Assembly (NCBI GenBank): GCA_015485495.1
Contig: WFTL01000170.1
Location: 1 to 59,570 of the forward strand
Reading direction: 5' to 3'
Origin: Planctomycetaceae bacterium
GTDB taxonomy: Bacteria; Planctomycetota; Planctomycetia; Planctomycetales; Planctomycetaceae
Length of the DNA: 59,570 bases
Numbering within the stretch: position 1 is the first letter of the stretch; each line of letters begins with the position of its first letter. Below, piece by piece: positions 1 to 8,985 of the stretch. The position numbers were made by a program, and so were the translations under genes. The notes beneath the pieces are model-generated. The model was not told where the DNA came from. It saw only the letters and a list, made by a program, of their open reading frames with translations, and did no database searches.

Positions 1-21
1 CGGCGATGGGCGGTGTGATGT

Positions 22-300
22 TCAGTCGCGGGCCGTGATTTCCAGAAGGTGATAGCCGAACTGGGTTTTCACAGGGCCGTGGACGGTGTTCAGGGCTTCA
101 CTGAACACGACGCGGTCGAATTCGGGAACCATCTGTCCCTGGGAGAAGGTGCCCAGACTGCCGCCCTGGGCGCCGGACGGGCACTGGCTGTGCCGGCGGG
201 CCAGATCCGCAAAATCGGCGCCGTTTTCAATTTCCTCTTTCAGCTTCAGGCAGGTGTCTTCATCAGCGACCAGAATGTGGCGGGCGGAAGCGGTGGGCAT
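22..300 (-). CDS. Parvulin-type peptidyl-prolyl cis-trans isomerase (PpiC-like)
   Basis: A 92-residue protein that is essentially one parvulin domain. Family hallmarks are ARHILV near the N-terminus, the SQCPSGAQGGSLG segment around residues 38-50, MVPEFDRVVF, and TQFGYHLLEI at the C-terminus. It catalyses cis/trans isomerisation of prolyl bonds. There is no signal peptide or membrane segment, so it is probably a small cytoplasmic parvulin and not a SurA/PrsA-type periplasmic chaperone. ATG start at 300; it lies 65 bp downstream of coaB on the same strand and may be the last gene of that run. Confidence 0.9.
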   Translation of the reverse strand: MPTASARHILVADEDTCLKLKEEIENGADFADLARRHSQCPSGAQGGSLGTFSQGQMVPEFDRVVFSEALNTVHGPVKTQFGYHLLEITARD

Positions 301-365
301 GGGGCATCTTCTTTCGATTCAGGGAACAGGGAACAGGCCGGCGGCAGGCATGCTGCATCCGGCGG

Positions 366-992
366 TCAGTGTCCGACAATGGACGTTTCGATGAATTCCA
401 TCAGCCGATCGGCGACGTCGGACTTGCGGCCGTGAAATTCGGCAACGGTTTCCGCATCGGGCGAGAGGATTTCGATGTGGTTGTCCGGCGAGGAAATGGC
501 CGATGTGTCGTTCAGAACGATGCAGTCGCAGCGTTTCATGCGCAGTTTGCGCATGGCGCTGGTGCGCGGATCCTGGGATTCCAGGGCGAATCCCACCACC
601 CAGCGGTGTTCTTTCAGGCTGCCCAGTTCGGCCAGAACGTCGGATGTTTCGACCAGTTCCATGACGATGGGCTGTCCGGTTTTCGTCATTTTGCCGTCGA
701 CCCGCCGGCGGGGACGGTAGTCGCAGACGGCGGCCGCGGCGATCACGCCGTCGCAGGCCGGGAACAGTTCCAGACAGGCGGCCCGCAGTTCATCGGTCGT
801 TTCGATCGAATGGACTTCTGCGCCGTCGGGAACGGGAAGGTCGACCGGGCCGGTGACGAGCACCACGTCGTGTCCGCGGGCCAGAGCCGACGCGGCGATG
901 CTGTAGCCCATGCGGCCGCTGCTGGCATTGGACAGAAAGCGCACGTCGTCGACGTATTCGCGGGTGGGGCCGGCGGTGATCAGGATGCGCAT
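366..992 (-). CDS. coaB: Phosphopantothenate--cysteine ligase (CoaB domain protein)
   Basis: A 208-residue stand-alone CoaB, which joins 4'-phosphopantothenate to cysteine in coenzyme A synthesis. Motifs include ITAGPTREYVDDVRFLSN at the N-terminus, the SSGRMG nucleotide-binding turn, AAAVCDYRP, the KMTKTG lysine motif and the FALES segment. In many bacteria CoaB is the C-terminal half of a fused CoaBC (Dfp) protein. Here it starts (ATG at 992) 12 bp after the stop of coaC, so the two activities come from adjacent, probably translationally coupled genes. The combined length (about 396 aa) matches the usual fusion. Confidence 0.92.
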   Translation of the reverse strand: MRILITAGPTREYVDDVRFLSNASSGRMGYSIAASALARGHDVVLVTGPVDLPVPDGAEVHSIETTDELRAACLELFPACDGVIAAAAVCDYRPRRRVDGKMTKTGQPIVMELVETSDVLAELGSLKEHRWVVGFALESQDPRTSAMRKLRMKRCDCIVLNDTSAISSPDNHIEILSPDAETVAEFHGRKSDVADRLMEFIETSIVGH

Positions 993-1004
993 GAAACAGT
1001 CCGT

Positions 1005-1571
1005 TCAGGAGCCGGCATTCTGTGAGAGCACGTCGACAACGGCCGCCGCGATGGATTCCGGAGCGGCCATCCGTCCGATGCCCGTCTGCCCGCAGCTCAG
1101 CCAGCCGGATTCGGGGTCGACGAACCGGATTCCGTCGTCTCGAAGCCGGGCGACATTCCGCTGCACGGCCGGTTTGTCCCACATGTCGCAGTTCATGGCG
1201 GGAGCGACCAGGACGGGAGCCGTGGACGCCAGCACCGTGACACTCAGCAGATCATCGGCCAGTCCCAGCGCCAGGCGGGCCAGGGTGGCGGCGGTGGCCG
1301 GAGCGATGACGATCAGGTCGGCGCGGCGGGCCAGGCCGATGTGTTCACCGCGGAAATGTTCCGTCGGCTGGAAAAGCCGGGTACTGACAGGCCGTCCGGT
1401 GAGCGCTTCGAACGTGGTGCGTCCGATGAACTGCTCAGCGGATTCCGTGAGAATCACGGACACGCCGGCTCCATCCTGAACGAGCCGGCTGCACAGGTCG
1501 GCGGCCTTCCAGGCAGCGATTCCGCCGCTGACACCCAGCACGATTTCACGATCGGAAAGGACACTGGTCAT
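1005..1571 (-). CDS. coaC: Phosphopantothenoylcysteine decarboxylase (CoaC flavoprotein)
   Basis: A 188-residue FMN-dependent decarboxylase that converts phosphopantothenoylcysteine to 4'-phosphopantetheine. Visible family features are GVSGGIAAWKA at the N-terminus, GEHIGLARRADL with the catalytic-type His, IAPATAATLARLA, PAMNCDMW, and a C-terminal Cys in SGWLSCGQTGIGRM. An upstream start at 1763 would overlap rpoZ in another frame; the ATG at 1571 gives a normal N-terminus and is preferred. It lies 40 bp downstream of rpoZ and 12 bp upstream of coaB. Confidence 0.92.
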   Translation of the reverse strand: MTSVLSDREIVLGVSGGIAAWKAADLCSRLVQDGAGVSVILTESAEQFIGRTTFEALTGRPVSTRLFQPTEHFRGEHIGLARRADLIVIAPATAATLARLALGLADDLLSVTVLASTAPVLVAPAMNCDMWDKPAVQRNVARLRDDGIRFVDPESGWLSCGQTGIGRMAAPESIAAAVVDVLSQNAGS

Positions 1572-1611
1572 GAATGTTTCCGGAAGTCCGGTCCGTGCCG
1601 GGGGGGCACGG

Positions 1612-1908
1612 TCAGTCGGGCAGATCATCCACACCGGGGCCGCCGTCGTCTTCCGTGAGCAGCGCTTCCAGGGCATCGACTTTTTCCGATTCGTCCTGCA
1701 CCGGCTGAACGCGTCCGGACGTGTCCAGGTAGATTTTGTCCTGTTTGACTTCTTCGATGACAATTTCCATCAGATCGCGTGTCGGCAGGTCGACCAGCGG
1801 CTGGGCGCCGCGGTTCAGGGCCACCATGCGTTTCTGCACCAGGGTGGACAGTTTGAACCGGCCGCCCACCTTGCGAACAATGTCGTCTTCTCGAAATTCA
1901 TCCAGCAT
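1612..1908 (-). CDS. rpoZ: DNA-directed RNA polymerase omega subunit
   Basis: A 98-residue small, acidic protein matching the omega subunit, which helps assemble and stabilise core RNA polymerase. Characteristic segments are [20 protein letters not shown] and [18 protein letters not shown]. The acidic C-terminal tail (residues 70-98) is not conserved. Its start overlaps the 3' end of gmk by 11 bp. The gmk-rpoZ-coaC/B order is common in bacteria and supports the assignment. Confidence 0.9.
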   Translation of the reverse strand: MLDEFREDDIVRKVGGRFKLSTLVQKRMVALNRGAQPLVDLPTRDLMEIVIEEVKQDKIYLDTSGRVQPVQDESEKVDALEALLTEDDGGPGVDDLPD

Positions 1909-2503
1909 GCGTTTGTGTCTCCTGGGACCGCAGTATGTCGCCGATTTCCCGGACCGCCCGATCCAGGTCGTCGTTGATCACGATGTATCGATACCGATCG
2001 GCCAGCGTCAGTTCGTCCGCGGCCGTGGCCAGTCTTCTTTGAATAACGTCTTCCGTTTCCGTTCCGCGGGCCCGCAGTCTCCGTTCGAATTCTTCCGGAG
2101 ACGGGGTTTTCAGGAAAATCGTAACAGCCTGCGGGTACTGCTGCATCACCTTCAGGGCGCCCTGGACGTCGATTTCCAGGAATGCCCAGGCGCCGGCCTG
2201 CCAGGCGCGCTGCAGTTCCGACAGCAGTGTGCCGTACAGGTATCCGGATGAAAACACTTCCGCGTGTTCCAGGAACTCCCCTGCGGCCAGCCGGTTTCGA
2301 AATTCCTGGTCACTGAGAAAATAATACGATTCGCCGTCGATTTCGCCGCTGCGGGGAGGCCGCGTGGTGGCGGACACGGCTTTGACCAGCGGTACCGGAG
2401 CGGCGGCAATGAGGCGGTCGACGACCGTCGTTTTGCCGCTGCCGCTGGGGCCGGAAAGGACGACGATGCGGCCATCGTCCGAATGAGTGGTGCCGTCGTT
2501 CAT
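1898..2503 (-). CDS. gmk: Guanylate kinase
   Basis: A 201-residue guanylate kinase, ATP + GMP to ADP + GDP. The P-loop GPSGSGKTT is at about residues 18-26. The GMP-binding segment follows with [19 protein letters not shown], then [17 protein letters not shown] and the [11 protein letters not shown] region with the lid Arg cluster RLRARGTE. Length is normal for the family. ATG start at 2503. The gene sits between yicC (upstream) and rpoZ (overlapping downstream). Confidence 0.95.
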   Translation of the reverse strand: MNDGTTHSDDGRIVVLSGPSGSGKTTVVDRLIAAAPVPLVKAVSATTRPPRSGEIDGESYYFLSDQEFRNRLAAGEFLEHAEVFSSGYLYGTLLSELQRAWQAGAWAFLEIDVQGALKVMQQYPQAVTIFLKTPSPEEFERRLRARGTETEDVIQRRLATAADELTLADRYRYIVINDDLDRAVREIGDILRSQETQTHAG

Positions 2504-2535
2504 AGTGAATGAAAAAGAAGCGGGTCGGCGGATCC

Positions 2536-3414
2536 CTATTCGACATTCTGCAGGATTTCCCGGATCCGTTCGATGGCCGCCTTCATGTCGACCACGCGAT
2601 GGGCGATGGCCACGTTCCCGGTTTTGGAACCGATCGTGTTGATTTCGCGGAACATTTCCTGCCCCAGAAATTCCAGTTTGCGCCCCTGCGACTGATCGGC
2701 ATTCAGAAACGATTCGAACTGCTGCAGATGAGAGCGCAGGCGGGTGATTTCCTCATTGATGTCGCAGCGGTCGGCGTACACGGCGACTTCCCGGATGAGA
2801 TCCGATTCCGACACGGACACGCCGGATTCCGCCACCGCATTCTGCAGGCGTTCCAGAAGTTTCGTACGGTATTCGGCCACCACCTGGGGGGCCAGAGCAG
2901 CGACCGCATCGACCTGTTCGGCAATGGTGCGGCACTGAAGCTGCAGATCGTTCTGCATCTGGCGGCCTTCGGTCTGCCGAAAATGTTCGAACTGATCGAG
3001 GGATTTTCGAACGGCCGTTTCCACGTCCGGCCAGAAGGAATCCACGGCATCCGCTGTGAGTTCCGATTCCACAACCACGCCGGGCAGCGGCAGCAGATCG
3101 CTCACAGTCACCTGATCGGCCGCCTGGTCCGGAAGCGCTGCGAGCTGGCGGCGGTATTCCTGCAGCGTGTCCGTGTCGATGGCAAAGCCGCTGACACTGC
3201 GTGGAAACCGGACCCGCAGGGAGACCTGGACGGCGCCGCGGGCAATCCGCTGCCGGATGAGCTGTTCGATGCGGGTTTCAAAACAGCTCAGCGCATCCGG
3301 CAGCCGCTGGCTGACCTTCAGGTAGCGGTTGTTGACGGCACGCAGTTCCACACTGACGGAAAGGCGTTCCGTTTCGGAGGTGCAGCTTCCGAAGCCCGTC
3401 ATACTCAGCAGCAC
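2536..3414 (-). CDS. yicC: YicC-family endoribonuclease
   Basis: A 292-residue YicC/YloC-family protein. The start MLLSMTGFG is the family N-terminal signature, which supports the GTG at 3414 over the internal ATG at 3402. Other family segments are [39 protein letters not shown] and the C-terminal [19 protein letters not shown]. Some members are reported endoribonucleases affecting sRNA turnover. It lies immediately upstream of gmk, the usual order. Confidence 0.9.
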   Translation of the reverse strand: MLLSMTGFGSCTSETERLSVSVELRAVNNRYLKVSQRLPDALSCFETRIEQLIRQRIARGAVQVSLRVRFPRSVSGFAIDTDTLQEYRRQLAALPDQAADQVTVSDLLPLPGVVVESELTADAVDSFWPDVETAVRKSLDQFEHFRQTEGRQMQNDLQLQCRTIAEQVDAVAALAPQVVAEYRTKLLERLQNAVAESGVSVSESDLIREVAVYADRCDINEEITRLRSHLQQFESFLNADQSQGRKLEFLGQEMFREINTIGSKTGNVAIAHRVVDMKAAIERIREILQNVE

Positions 3415-3465
3415 GGTCCGGATCCCGTTGCAGGAGACTGAAAGTGTGTCAGCCGTGTGACACGG

Positions 3466-4020
3466 TCAGGGCTGTTGTGCGTCTGTTTCCGGAGCGGAAT
3501 CCGCTGCCGGCGGGTCGGAGGCCGATGTGTCCGGTTCCGGGCTGTCCGGTTGTTCGGCCGGCGCGTCCGCGGAAGCCGGCGTGTCGGCTGAGGGTTCTTC
3601 GGCGTCCGCATCGGGCGTGTCGGAGGAATCGTCTGTCGAATCGTCGGCGCTGTCCGGGTCGTCGGTGAACACGGGGGCGGCGTCATCGTCGCTCGCGGTG
3701 AATGAGGCCGGTTCGTCGTCCTGCGATGCGGCCGCTTCGCCTTCCTGAAACTGTCCGGCTTCGCTGGCCTTCTGATGACGCCTCATGGAAATCCCCAGCA
3801 GGGCCGACAGCACGATGAAAATCACGGCCACCACGACCGTGATGCGCGTGAACACGTCACCGGCCCGCGTTCCAAAAGCGCTCTGCCCGCCCGCTCCGCC
3901 GAACGCTCCGGCCAGACCGCCTCCGCGGCCCCGCTGAATGAGAACCAGCAGAATCAGAAACAGGCTGGTGAACACGAGGAGAATCGTGAGGATCCAGACA
4001 GTAATGGCTGAAGACATCAT
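3466..4020 (-). CDS. secG: Preprotein translocase subunit SecG with a long acidic tail
   Basis: SecG is an accessory subunit of the SecYEG translocon. Two membrane segments (about residues 6-27 and 60-78) are separated by the Gly-rich loop [17 protein letters not shown] that typifies the family. The ATG at 4020 has a GGGGGAG Shine-Dalgarno 11 bp upstream; a GTG at 4032 would lie directly on that site. The protein is 184 residues, well over the usual 75-110. The extra length is a Ser/Asp/Glu/Ala/Pro-rich tail from about residue 85 onward, predicted to be disordered. Confidence 0.88.
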   Translation of the reverse strand: MMSSAITVWILTILLVFTSLFLILLVLIQRGRGGGLAGAFGGAGGQSAFGTRAGDVFTRITVVVAVIFIVLSALLGISMRRHQKASEAGQFQEGEAAASQDDEPASFTASDDDAAPVFTDDPDSADDSTDDSSDTPDADAEEPSADTPASADAPAEQPDSPEPDTSASDPPAADSAPETDAQQP

Positions 4021-4086
4021 GTGCGTTGACACTCCCCCAGATCAGTCGCAAAGTCCGACCGAAACGCGGCGGGCAGCGGGCTGAAA

Positions 4087-4857
4087 TTATTCGGCGGCAG
4101 CCAGAGAACGGGCGGCATCGACGATGGCCAGAAAGCTGTCGGCCTTCAGGCTGGCGCCTCCCACAAGTGCTCCGTCCACATTGGACTGCTGCATGAGCGT
4201 TTGTGCGTTGTCCGGCTTCACACTGCCGCCGTAAAGGATGCGGATGCGGTCGGAAAACGCCGCATTGTAGCGATCGGCCAGCCAATTGCGAATATGGGCG
4301 TGGGCGGTTTCCGCCTGGTCCGGTGAGGCCGTGACTCCGGTTCCAATCGCCCACACCGGTTCGTAAGCGATGACCAGATCGGCGGCGTCCTGTTCAGATA
4401 TCCCTTCCAGACCTCCGGCCAGCTGCCGGTTGAGAACGGCTTCCGTCTGTCCGGCTTCGCGTTCTTCCAGCAGTTCGCCGACGCACAGAATCACGGTGAG
4501 ATGTCCGGCGATGGCCGCCTGAACTTTTCGGCAGATCGTTTCATCCGTTTCGCCCAGAATGTGCCGTCGTTCGCTGTGCCCCAGAACGACATGACTGCAT
4601 CCGGTGTCGCGCAGCATGGCCACGGAGACTTCTCCCGTGAAGGCTCCGGACGGTTCGTACCAGACGTCCTGGGCGCCCAGACGCACGCCGCTGCCCTGCA
4701 GCGCTTCGCCGACGGGAATCAGATAGGGAAACGGGGGACACACCAGCACGTCCGTTTTCGGGCCGGGATCCGCAGCGGCCACGGCGGTGGCCAGAGCCGT
4801 GCCGCCGGCCCGATCCGTGTTCATCTTCCAGTTTCCAGCGACCAGAAATCGCCTCAT
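4087..4857 (-). CDS. tpiA: Triosephosphate isomerase
   Basis: A 256-residue TIM-barrel enzyme interconverting dihydroxyacetone phosphate and glyceraldehyde 3-phosphate. Catalytic landmarks are all present: Lys in AGNWKMN, His in VLGHSERR, Glu in [11 protein letters not shown] and the phosphate-binding YGGSVKP near the C-terminus. The ATG at 4857 ([13 protein letters not shown]) gives the standard N-terminus. It lies 66 bp upstream of secG on the same strand, at the head of the housekeeping run. Confidence 0.96.
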   Translation of the reverse strand: MRRFLVAGNWKMNTDRAGGTALATAVAAADPGPKTDVLVCPPFPYLIPVGEALQGSGVRLGAQDVWYEPSGAFTGEVSVAMLRDTGCSHVVLGHSERRHILGETDETICRKVQAAIAGHLTVILCVGELLEEREAGQTEAVLNRQLAGGLEGISEQDAADLVIAYEPVWAIGTGVTASPDQAETAHAHIRNWLADRYNAAFSDRIRILYGGSVKPDNAQTLMQQSNVDGALVGGASLKADSFLAIVDAARSLAAAE

Positions 4858-5237
4858 CGAACGTCTCCGCCACGACACACACAGTTCCCGTCACGGATTC
4901 GCACCCGTGCCCGGATCATTCAGAACCGCGGCATCGTAGAGGGAAGGCGGTGCGTTCCCGGCGGCGATTCGCCGTTTTGTGCTGAATTCCCCGAAATCCG
5001 GACGCGCATTCGCTCATTCGGACGGCACCCGCAGCAGGAACTCCGTTTCCCCCAGGGCCGTCTGTCCGTCCGGCCTGCTGTTCGGACACCCCGGCCGAAC
5101 CATCGGATGGGCCGGGGAGGCGGTCTGCTGTGCAGCGGACCGGATTCCCAGGTCCGGGGTTGACGGGCTGCGCACCGGGTGGATACGGTGATTTTGGGGC
5201 GTCCGTTTTTTCATTGGTCCCACGTGCAGGCCCGCGC
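4858..5237. other. Divergent intergenic region between tpiA and the zinc-ribbon gene
   Basis: 380 bp without a convincing gene. Short open frames here lack family resemblance and Shine-Dalgarno sites. It must hold the promoters of the leftward tpiA run and of the rightward 5238 gene; only one plausible plus-strand promoter (5160-5189) is visible. A stretch near 4895-4905 superficially resembles a tRNA T-arm, but no cloverleaf can be drawn. Confidence 0.5.
5160..5189 (+). promoter_or_regulatory. Possible sigma-70-type promoter for the gene at 5238
   Basis: TTGACG (5160-5165), an 18-bp spacer and TACGGT (5184-5189). The -35 matches the consensus at five of six positions and the -10 at the key T, A and final T. 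It would give a 5' leader of roughly 40 nt. Planctomycete promoters are poorly defined, so this is tentative. Confidence 0.3.
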
Positions 5238-6503
5238 ATGCTCATTTTTCGCTGTCGCTGCGGAAAGCAGCTCCGAGCGCAACACGTCCATACGAATCGC
5301 CGGGTCCAGTGTCCGAACTGTGGGGTCGTCATTCGTCTGCGCCGGGCTGCTCGTTCCGAAGCATCTGCGGCATCGGCGGAGCCGAAGGCGCCTTCCGGTC
5401 GTTCGTCGGGCGGTCCGTCGGGCCGCAGGTCTTCTTCTTCTTCTTCTTCTTCCGGCCGGCGGTCGTCACCTGCTGAACGCGGTTCGCGCCGCCGTTCGGC
5501 CCGGCGCCGGAACAGGCCCGTGGAAGCGGATCTGTCTGATGTGGACGATTTCGCACTGGCCGATGAAGCGGTCTTCGCGGACGAGTCCGAGTTCGCCGGC
5601 GGGCTGGATCTGGACATGGTGGGCGATGACGATCTGATCGACGAATTCGTCGGACCGGATGATTTCGCCTTCGAAGACGGAGACGACGCCGTCCTGGAGG
5701 ACCAGGGTGATGCGTGGGATGAAGGCGACGAGTGGGTTGATGGAGAAAACGATCTTCCCGCTGCTTTGCCGAAGAAACCGAAACGGGGCCGGGCAGACGG
5801 GAAAGCATCGGCTGCCGGCGGAAGCCGGTCTGGGAAAAGTGCGTCGCTGCTGTCGGAAACGGGGCTGCCGCCGGTCGCGGTGTATTTCCTGTTTGGTCTG
5901 GCGGGGCTGGTTGTTCTGGGGCTGCTGGGAGGAGCCGGTTTCTGGATGGTTCGCATGCGTGAAGCGCATCAGCAGGCCATGGCGGTTCCCGATACGTATC
6001 ACGAATGGCAGCATCCGAAAGGGCGGCTGTCGGCGCGTTATCCGGACGGATTCACCGTGTCTGATGGAGTGGCGGCCGGCGGCGTGGCTCCCTGGGCAAA
6101 ATTCGAAAACGACGTTCAGGATGTCGTGATCACGATTCGGGCCAGCATGTCGGGGTCGGCGCTGAGCGACATTGCGAAGGCCGGCAGTCAGGCGGTCGGG
6201 GATCTGGCGAAGCTGCCGGACGAAGAAGAACCGGTGGCGGCGATCCACGCCTGGCAGCGGGAAAAGCTGGAAACGGAATTCGACAGCTACGAAGAAACGG
6301 CCCCCCAGGTGATCGAAACGGGTTTCGGCAGCGGTCGGGTATCGGAATTCACACGTACCAAGCTGTTTACGACGGAATACGGGCTGCGGGCGACCGTCAT
6401 CGGCGGGCAGTTTCAGTACAATATCCTCTGCAGGTGTCCAAAGGATCGGCTGGACGAGTACCGGCCGGTGTTCGAAGAAGTCATTCGATCGGTGGGGTCG
6501 TGA
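5238..6503 (+). CDS. Zinc-ribbon, single-pass membrane protein of unknown function
   Basis: 421 residues from the ATG at 5238. An N-terminal zinc ribbon has Cys6, Cys8, Cys25 and Cys28. It is followed by a basic/Ser-rich linker with an eight-Ser run, a strongly acidic stretch (about residues 96-172), a Lys/Arg patch, one transmembrane helix (about 214-238) and a C-terminal domain of about 180 residues beginning YHEWQHPKGRLSARYPDGF. The topology suggests a cytoplasmic zinc ribbon and an outer domain. This layout resembles planctomycete membrane proteins of unknown role; I do not assign a function. Confidence 0.8.
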   Translation: MLIFRCRCGKQLRAQHVHTNRRVQCPNCGVVIRLRRAARSEASAASAEPKAPSGRSSGGPSGRRSSSSSSSSGRRSSPAERGSRRRSARRRNRPVEADLSDVDDFALADEAVFADESEFAGGLDLDMVGDDDLIDEFVGPDDFAFEDGDDAVLEDQGDAWDEGDEWVDGENDLPAALPKKPKRGRADGKASAAGGSRSGKSASLLSETGLPPVAVYFLFGLAGLVVLGLLGGAGFWMVRMREAHQQAMAVPDTYHEWQHPKGRLSARYPDGFTVSDGVAAGGVAPWAKFENDVQDVVITIRASMSGSALSDIAKAGSQAVGDLAKLPDEEEPVAAIHAWQREKLETEFDSYEETAPQVIETGFGSGRVSEFTRTKLFTTEYGLRATVIGGQFQYNILCRCPKDRLDEYRPVFEEVIRSVGS

Positions 6504-6570
6504 TCCATGCGGATGGCGTTCAGTTTTCCCCGCTGAAAACGTACTGAAGATGAAATCCGGGAGTTGTGCG

Positions 6571-7047
6571 ATGAACGATTTTGTATCGAGTTGTGTCTAC
6601 AGGCTGTCTGCGATCCTGACCGCGGTGGCTCTGGCGCTGCCTGTGGGCGGTTTTTCGGCCGTGGCTGCTGCTGAGACATCGGGGTTTTCGAAGTCGGGCC
6701 ACACGACGGACAGTCTGGAAACGGTGAAAAAGCGCGTGGAAGCCGACGAAGCCGTTCTGCTGGACGTCCGGGAACAGTCGGAATGGGATGCCGGCCATCT
6801 GAAGGCCGCTCATCTGCTTCCTCTGAGCGTCATCAAAAAAGGTCAGTTCACGGAGGAGCAGAAGAAGCTGCTGCCGAAGGACAAACCGATCTACTGTCAC
6901 TGTCGCAGTGGCGCGCGCACGCTGATGGCCGCCCGCATTCTGCGGCCCCAGGGGTATGACGTCCGTCCGCTGCGGGCCGGCTACAGCGGACTCGTGCGGG
7001 CCGGATTCGAAAAAGCAGAAACCGGCCCCGCCGATCAGGCTCCCTGA
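6571..7047 (+). CDS. Exported rhodanese-domain protein
   Basis: 158 residues with a signal peptide (hydrophobic core LSAILTAVALALPVGGFSA ending AVAAAE) and a single rhodanese domain. VLLDVREQSEWDAGHL is followed by the active-site loop CHCRSGART, whose second Cys is the expected persulfide-forming residue (about residue 111). It probably transfers sulfane sulfur or binds thiols in the periplasm. The ATG at 6571 has CGGGAG just upstream; an ATG at 6550 would add seven residues. It is 47 bp after the zinc-ribbon gene. Confidence 0.85.
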   Translation: MNDFVSSCVYRLSAILTAVALALPVGGFSAVAAAETSGFSKSGHTTDSLETVKKRVEADEAVLLDVREQSEWDAGHLKAAHLLPLSVIKKGQFTEEQKKLLPKDKPIYCHCRSGARTLMAARILRPQGYDVRPLRAGYSGLVRAGFEKAETGPADQAP

Positions 7048-7070
7048 CGCCCGGGTCGTGGGCCGGTTGT

Positions 7071-7091
7071 TCGTCCGTTCGGGACGGACGA
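7071..7091. terminator. Hairpin between convergent genes, possible terminator
   Basis: Perfect 8-bp inverted repeat TCGTCCGT / ACGGACGA with a 5-nt loop TCGGG, between the convergent rhodanese and patatin genes. No U-tract follows on either strand, so intrinsic termination is uncertain. Confidence 0.35.
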
Positions 7092-7113
7092 CGGGAACGA
7101 TGGCCGCGGACCG

Positions 7114-8253
7114 TCAGGTGATCAGGCGGGCGATCTGGTCCAGGTGGTGCTGCGCGTCCTGCTGACCGATTTCGATGAGCTGTCGGATGTAATCGGGGTG
7201 GAACAGCAGGGTGCTGAGAAAATCGTCGCTGGTATCCTGTCCGCCGCCCAGACGCTGCAGCAGAAACCGGAGTGTCCGCGGCAGGCGATCGCGCAGTTCC
7301 CACGCGAGGCTGCCGATGTCCCGGGACGGGCGGATCACCACCAGGTCCACCGGCCGCAGTTCTGTGGGCGCGTCGGTGGGCAGCAGGCGGAGCAGCCGGT
7401 TGATACGTTCCATGTGGCGGACATCCTGGTCGAGCTGGTCCAGAAACATGGAATTGTAGATTTCCGCCAGCACGGTGGCCGGAGACGGAGGCAGGTCGGG
7501 GCGATCGGAGGAAGGACGTTCCGCGCTGTCATTGAAGTGTGTCGAAATGACGAGCAGCCGGGAAGCGCCCATGTGGACAGCCGGCGCCAGCGGAGCGTGC
7601 AGGCGGACGCCGCCGTCGCCGTACCACTGGTTTCCCAGTCGGACCGGCGGGAACACCAGCGGCAGGGCCGATGAGGCCATGATGTGTTCGATGGTCAGAG
7701 ATGTTTCTGTACTGCGTCGGCCCGGCCGTTCCCATTCGGAAATGCGGCGTCCCGAGAAGAAGGTGACAGTTTCTCCCGTTGCATAGGAACTGGTTGTCAG
7801 GGCCACACCCTGAAGGCGTCCGCGGGCCAGATTGCGGTCGATGGCCGGCAGCGAGCCGTCAGCCGTACTCAGGGCTCGGTGCAGAAAGGTTCGCAGCGGC
7901 TGCGTGTCCACCATTCCGTGAACTGGCCGCAGGCCCGGTGGAGTCCCCAGGCTGAGCTGGAGACCGATTCGAACGACGCGGCTGATCAATGGCAGGGCGT
8001 CGGTTCGGATGACATCATGGATCTGCAGTCCGCACCACAGGTCGGTCAGAGCGGACAGGCTGTCCACGAAGCGGCCTTCGAAGCAGGCCAGGTGTGCCGT
8101 ATTGATGGCTCCGGCGGAAACGCCGCTGAGCAGACGGGGCTGCAGATCGGGAAACTGCGATGCAATGCCGCGCAGGACGCCCACCTGATAGGCCGCCCGG
8201 GCCCCACCACCGCCCAGTGCCAGTGCCAGAGGCCGTTCTTCAGAAGCATTCAT
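7114..8253 (-). CDS. Patatin-like phospholipase
   Basis: A 379-residue patatin-family acyl hydrolase. The oxyanion loop LALGGGGARAAYQ (residues 11-23), the nucleophile elbow GVSAGAIN (Ser46) and the catalytic Asp in YGDGGVRLHAPL (Asp213) form the expected Ser-Asp dyad. No signal peptide is visible. Bacterial members hydrolyse phospholipids or other acyl esters; the substrate here is unknown. ATG start at 8253, 30 bp downstream of leuD on the same strand but probably functionally unrelated. Confidence 0.9.
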   Translation of the reverse strand: MNASEERPLALALGGGGARAAYQVGVLRGIASQFPDLQPRLLSGVSAGAINTAHLACFEGRFVDSLSALTDLWCGLQIHDVIRTDALPLISRVVRIGLQLSLGTPPGLRPVHGMVDTQPLRTFLHRALSTADGSLPAIDRNLARGRLQGVALTTSSYATGETVTFFSGRRISEWERPGRRSTETSLTIEHIMASSALPLVFPPVRLGNQWYGDGGVRLHAPLAPAVHMGASRLLVISTHFNDSAERPSSDRPDLPPSPATVLAEIYNSMFLDQLDQDVRHMERINRLLRLLPTDAPTELRPVDLVVIRPSRDIGSLAWELRDRLPRTLRFLLQRLGGGQDTSDDFLSTLLFHPDYIRQLIEIGQQDAQHHLDQIARLIT

Positions 8254-8283
8254 CGTGTCTGCGAAGTGCGGCAGGGGGTCCGT

Positions 8284-8883
8284 TCAGTCCGGAAAATCGT
8301 TCAGGTAGGGGATGGTGGCCGCGTGAGCGGTGACGGCACCCTGGGCACTGAGAAGCCGGGACAGGTAGTCCCACTGGCCGGTGATCAGAGCCGTGCGGGC
8401 GCTGTCCGGAATCCGGACAGGTACAGACTGACCGCCGGCCGTCACGCACAGGGATTCCAGGTCGACGGTGAGCCGGCAGTCGGGGTTCTGAGTGACCAGA
8501 GCGGCGAGTGTTTCCAGGTCGTTTCGGTCGGCCGTGGCCGCCACGATGCCCAGGGACGCGCAGTTGCCGAAGAAAATTTCCGCATGCGATTCAGCGACGA
8601 TGGCGCGAATCCCCCATCTCATCAGTGACTGCGGGGCGTGTTCGCGGGAGGAACCGCAGCCGAAATTGCGTCCGGTGATCAGGATGGAGGCATTCCGGTA
8701 CTGCGGCTGATTGAAGGGGTGATCGGCATCCTGGGCGCGGTCGTCTTCGAACAGGTGGTCTCCCAGTCCTTCGAACGTCACGCAGCGCAGAAAGCGGGCG
8801 GGGATGATGCGGTCGGTGTCGATGTCGTCCAGGACCAGCGGGATGCCGGTGCCTTCGACGGTTTTGATTTCATTGCTGGACAC
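8284..8883 (-). CDS. leuD: 3-isopropylmalate dehydratase small subunit
   Basis: A 199-residue LeuD, which pairs with LeuC to isomerise 2- and 3-isopropylmalate in leucine synthesis. Signatures are [14 protein letters not shown] near the N-terminus, [18 protein letters not shown] and [15 protein letters not shown]. The GTG start at 8883 is preceded by CGGAGC with about 9 nt spacing. It follows leuC on the same strand after a 102-bp gap that contains a small hairpin. Confidence 0.95.
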   Translation of the reverse strand: MSSNEIKTVEGTGIPLVLDDIDTDRIIPARFLRCVTFEGLGDHLFEDDRAQDADHPFNQPQYRNASILITGRNFGCGSSREHAPQSLMRWGIRAIVAESHAEIFFGNCASLGIVAATADRNDLETLAALVTQNPDCRLTVDLESLCVTAGGQSVPVRIPDSARTALITGQWDYLSRLLSAQGAVTAHAATIPYLNDFPD

Positions 8884-8937
8884 GTCTGGAAGCTCCGAAA
8901 CGAAACGGGATCCGGTTGATGAATGGGTGTGACGGGG

Positions 8938-8951
8938 CGGCCGTTCGGCCG
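8938..8951. other. Small hairpin in the leuC-leuD spacer
   Basis: CGGCCG-TT-CGGCCG, a perfect 6-bp stem between the stop of leuC and the start of leuD. It could affect mRNA processing or relative expression of the two subunits. There is no U-tract and chance occurrence is plausible at this GC content. Confidence 0.25.
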
Positions 8952-8985
8952 GTGGCCCGGCGTTGTGCGGGGTTCGACCTGGCCG

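Noticed and set aside
4890-4915. tRNA T-arm-like sequence upstream of tpiA
   Set aside because: The resemblance is limited to GGATTCGCACC; no acceptor, D or anticodon arms can be paired around it on either strand.
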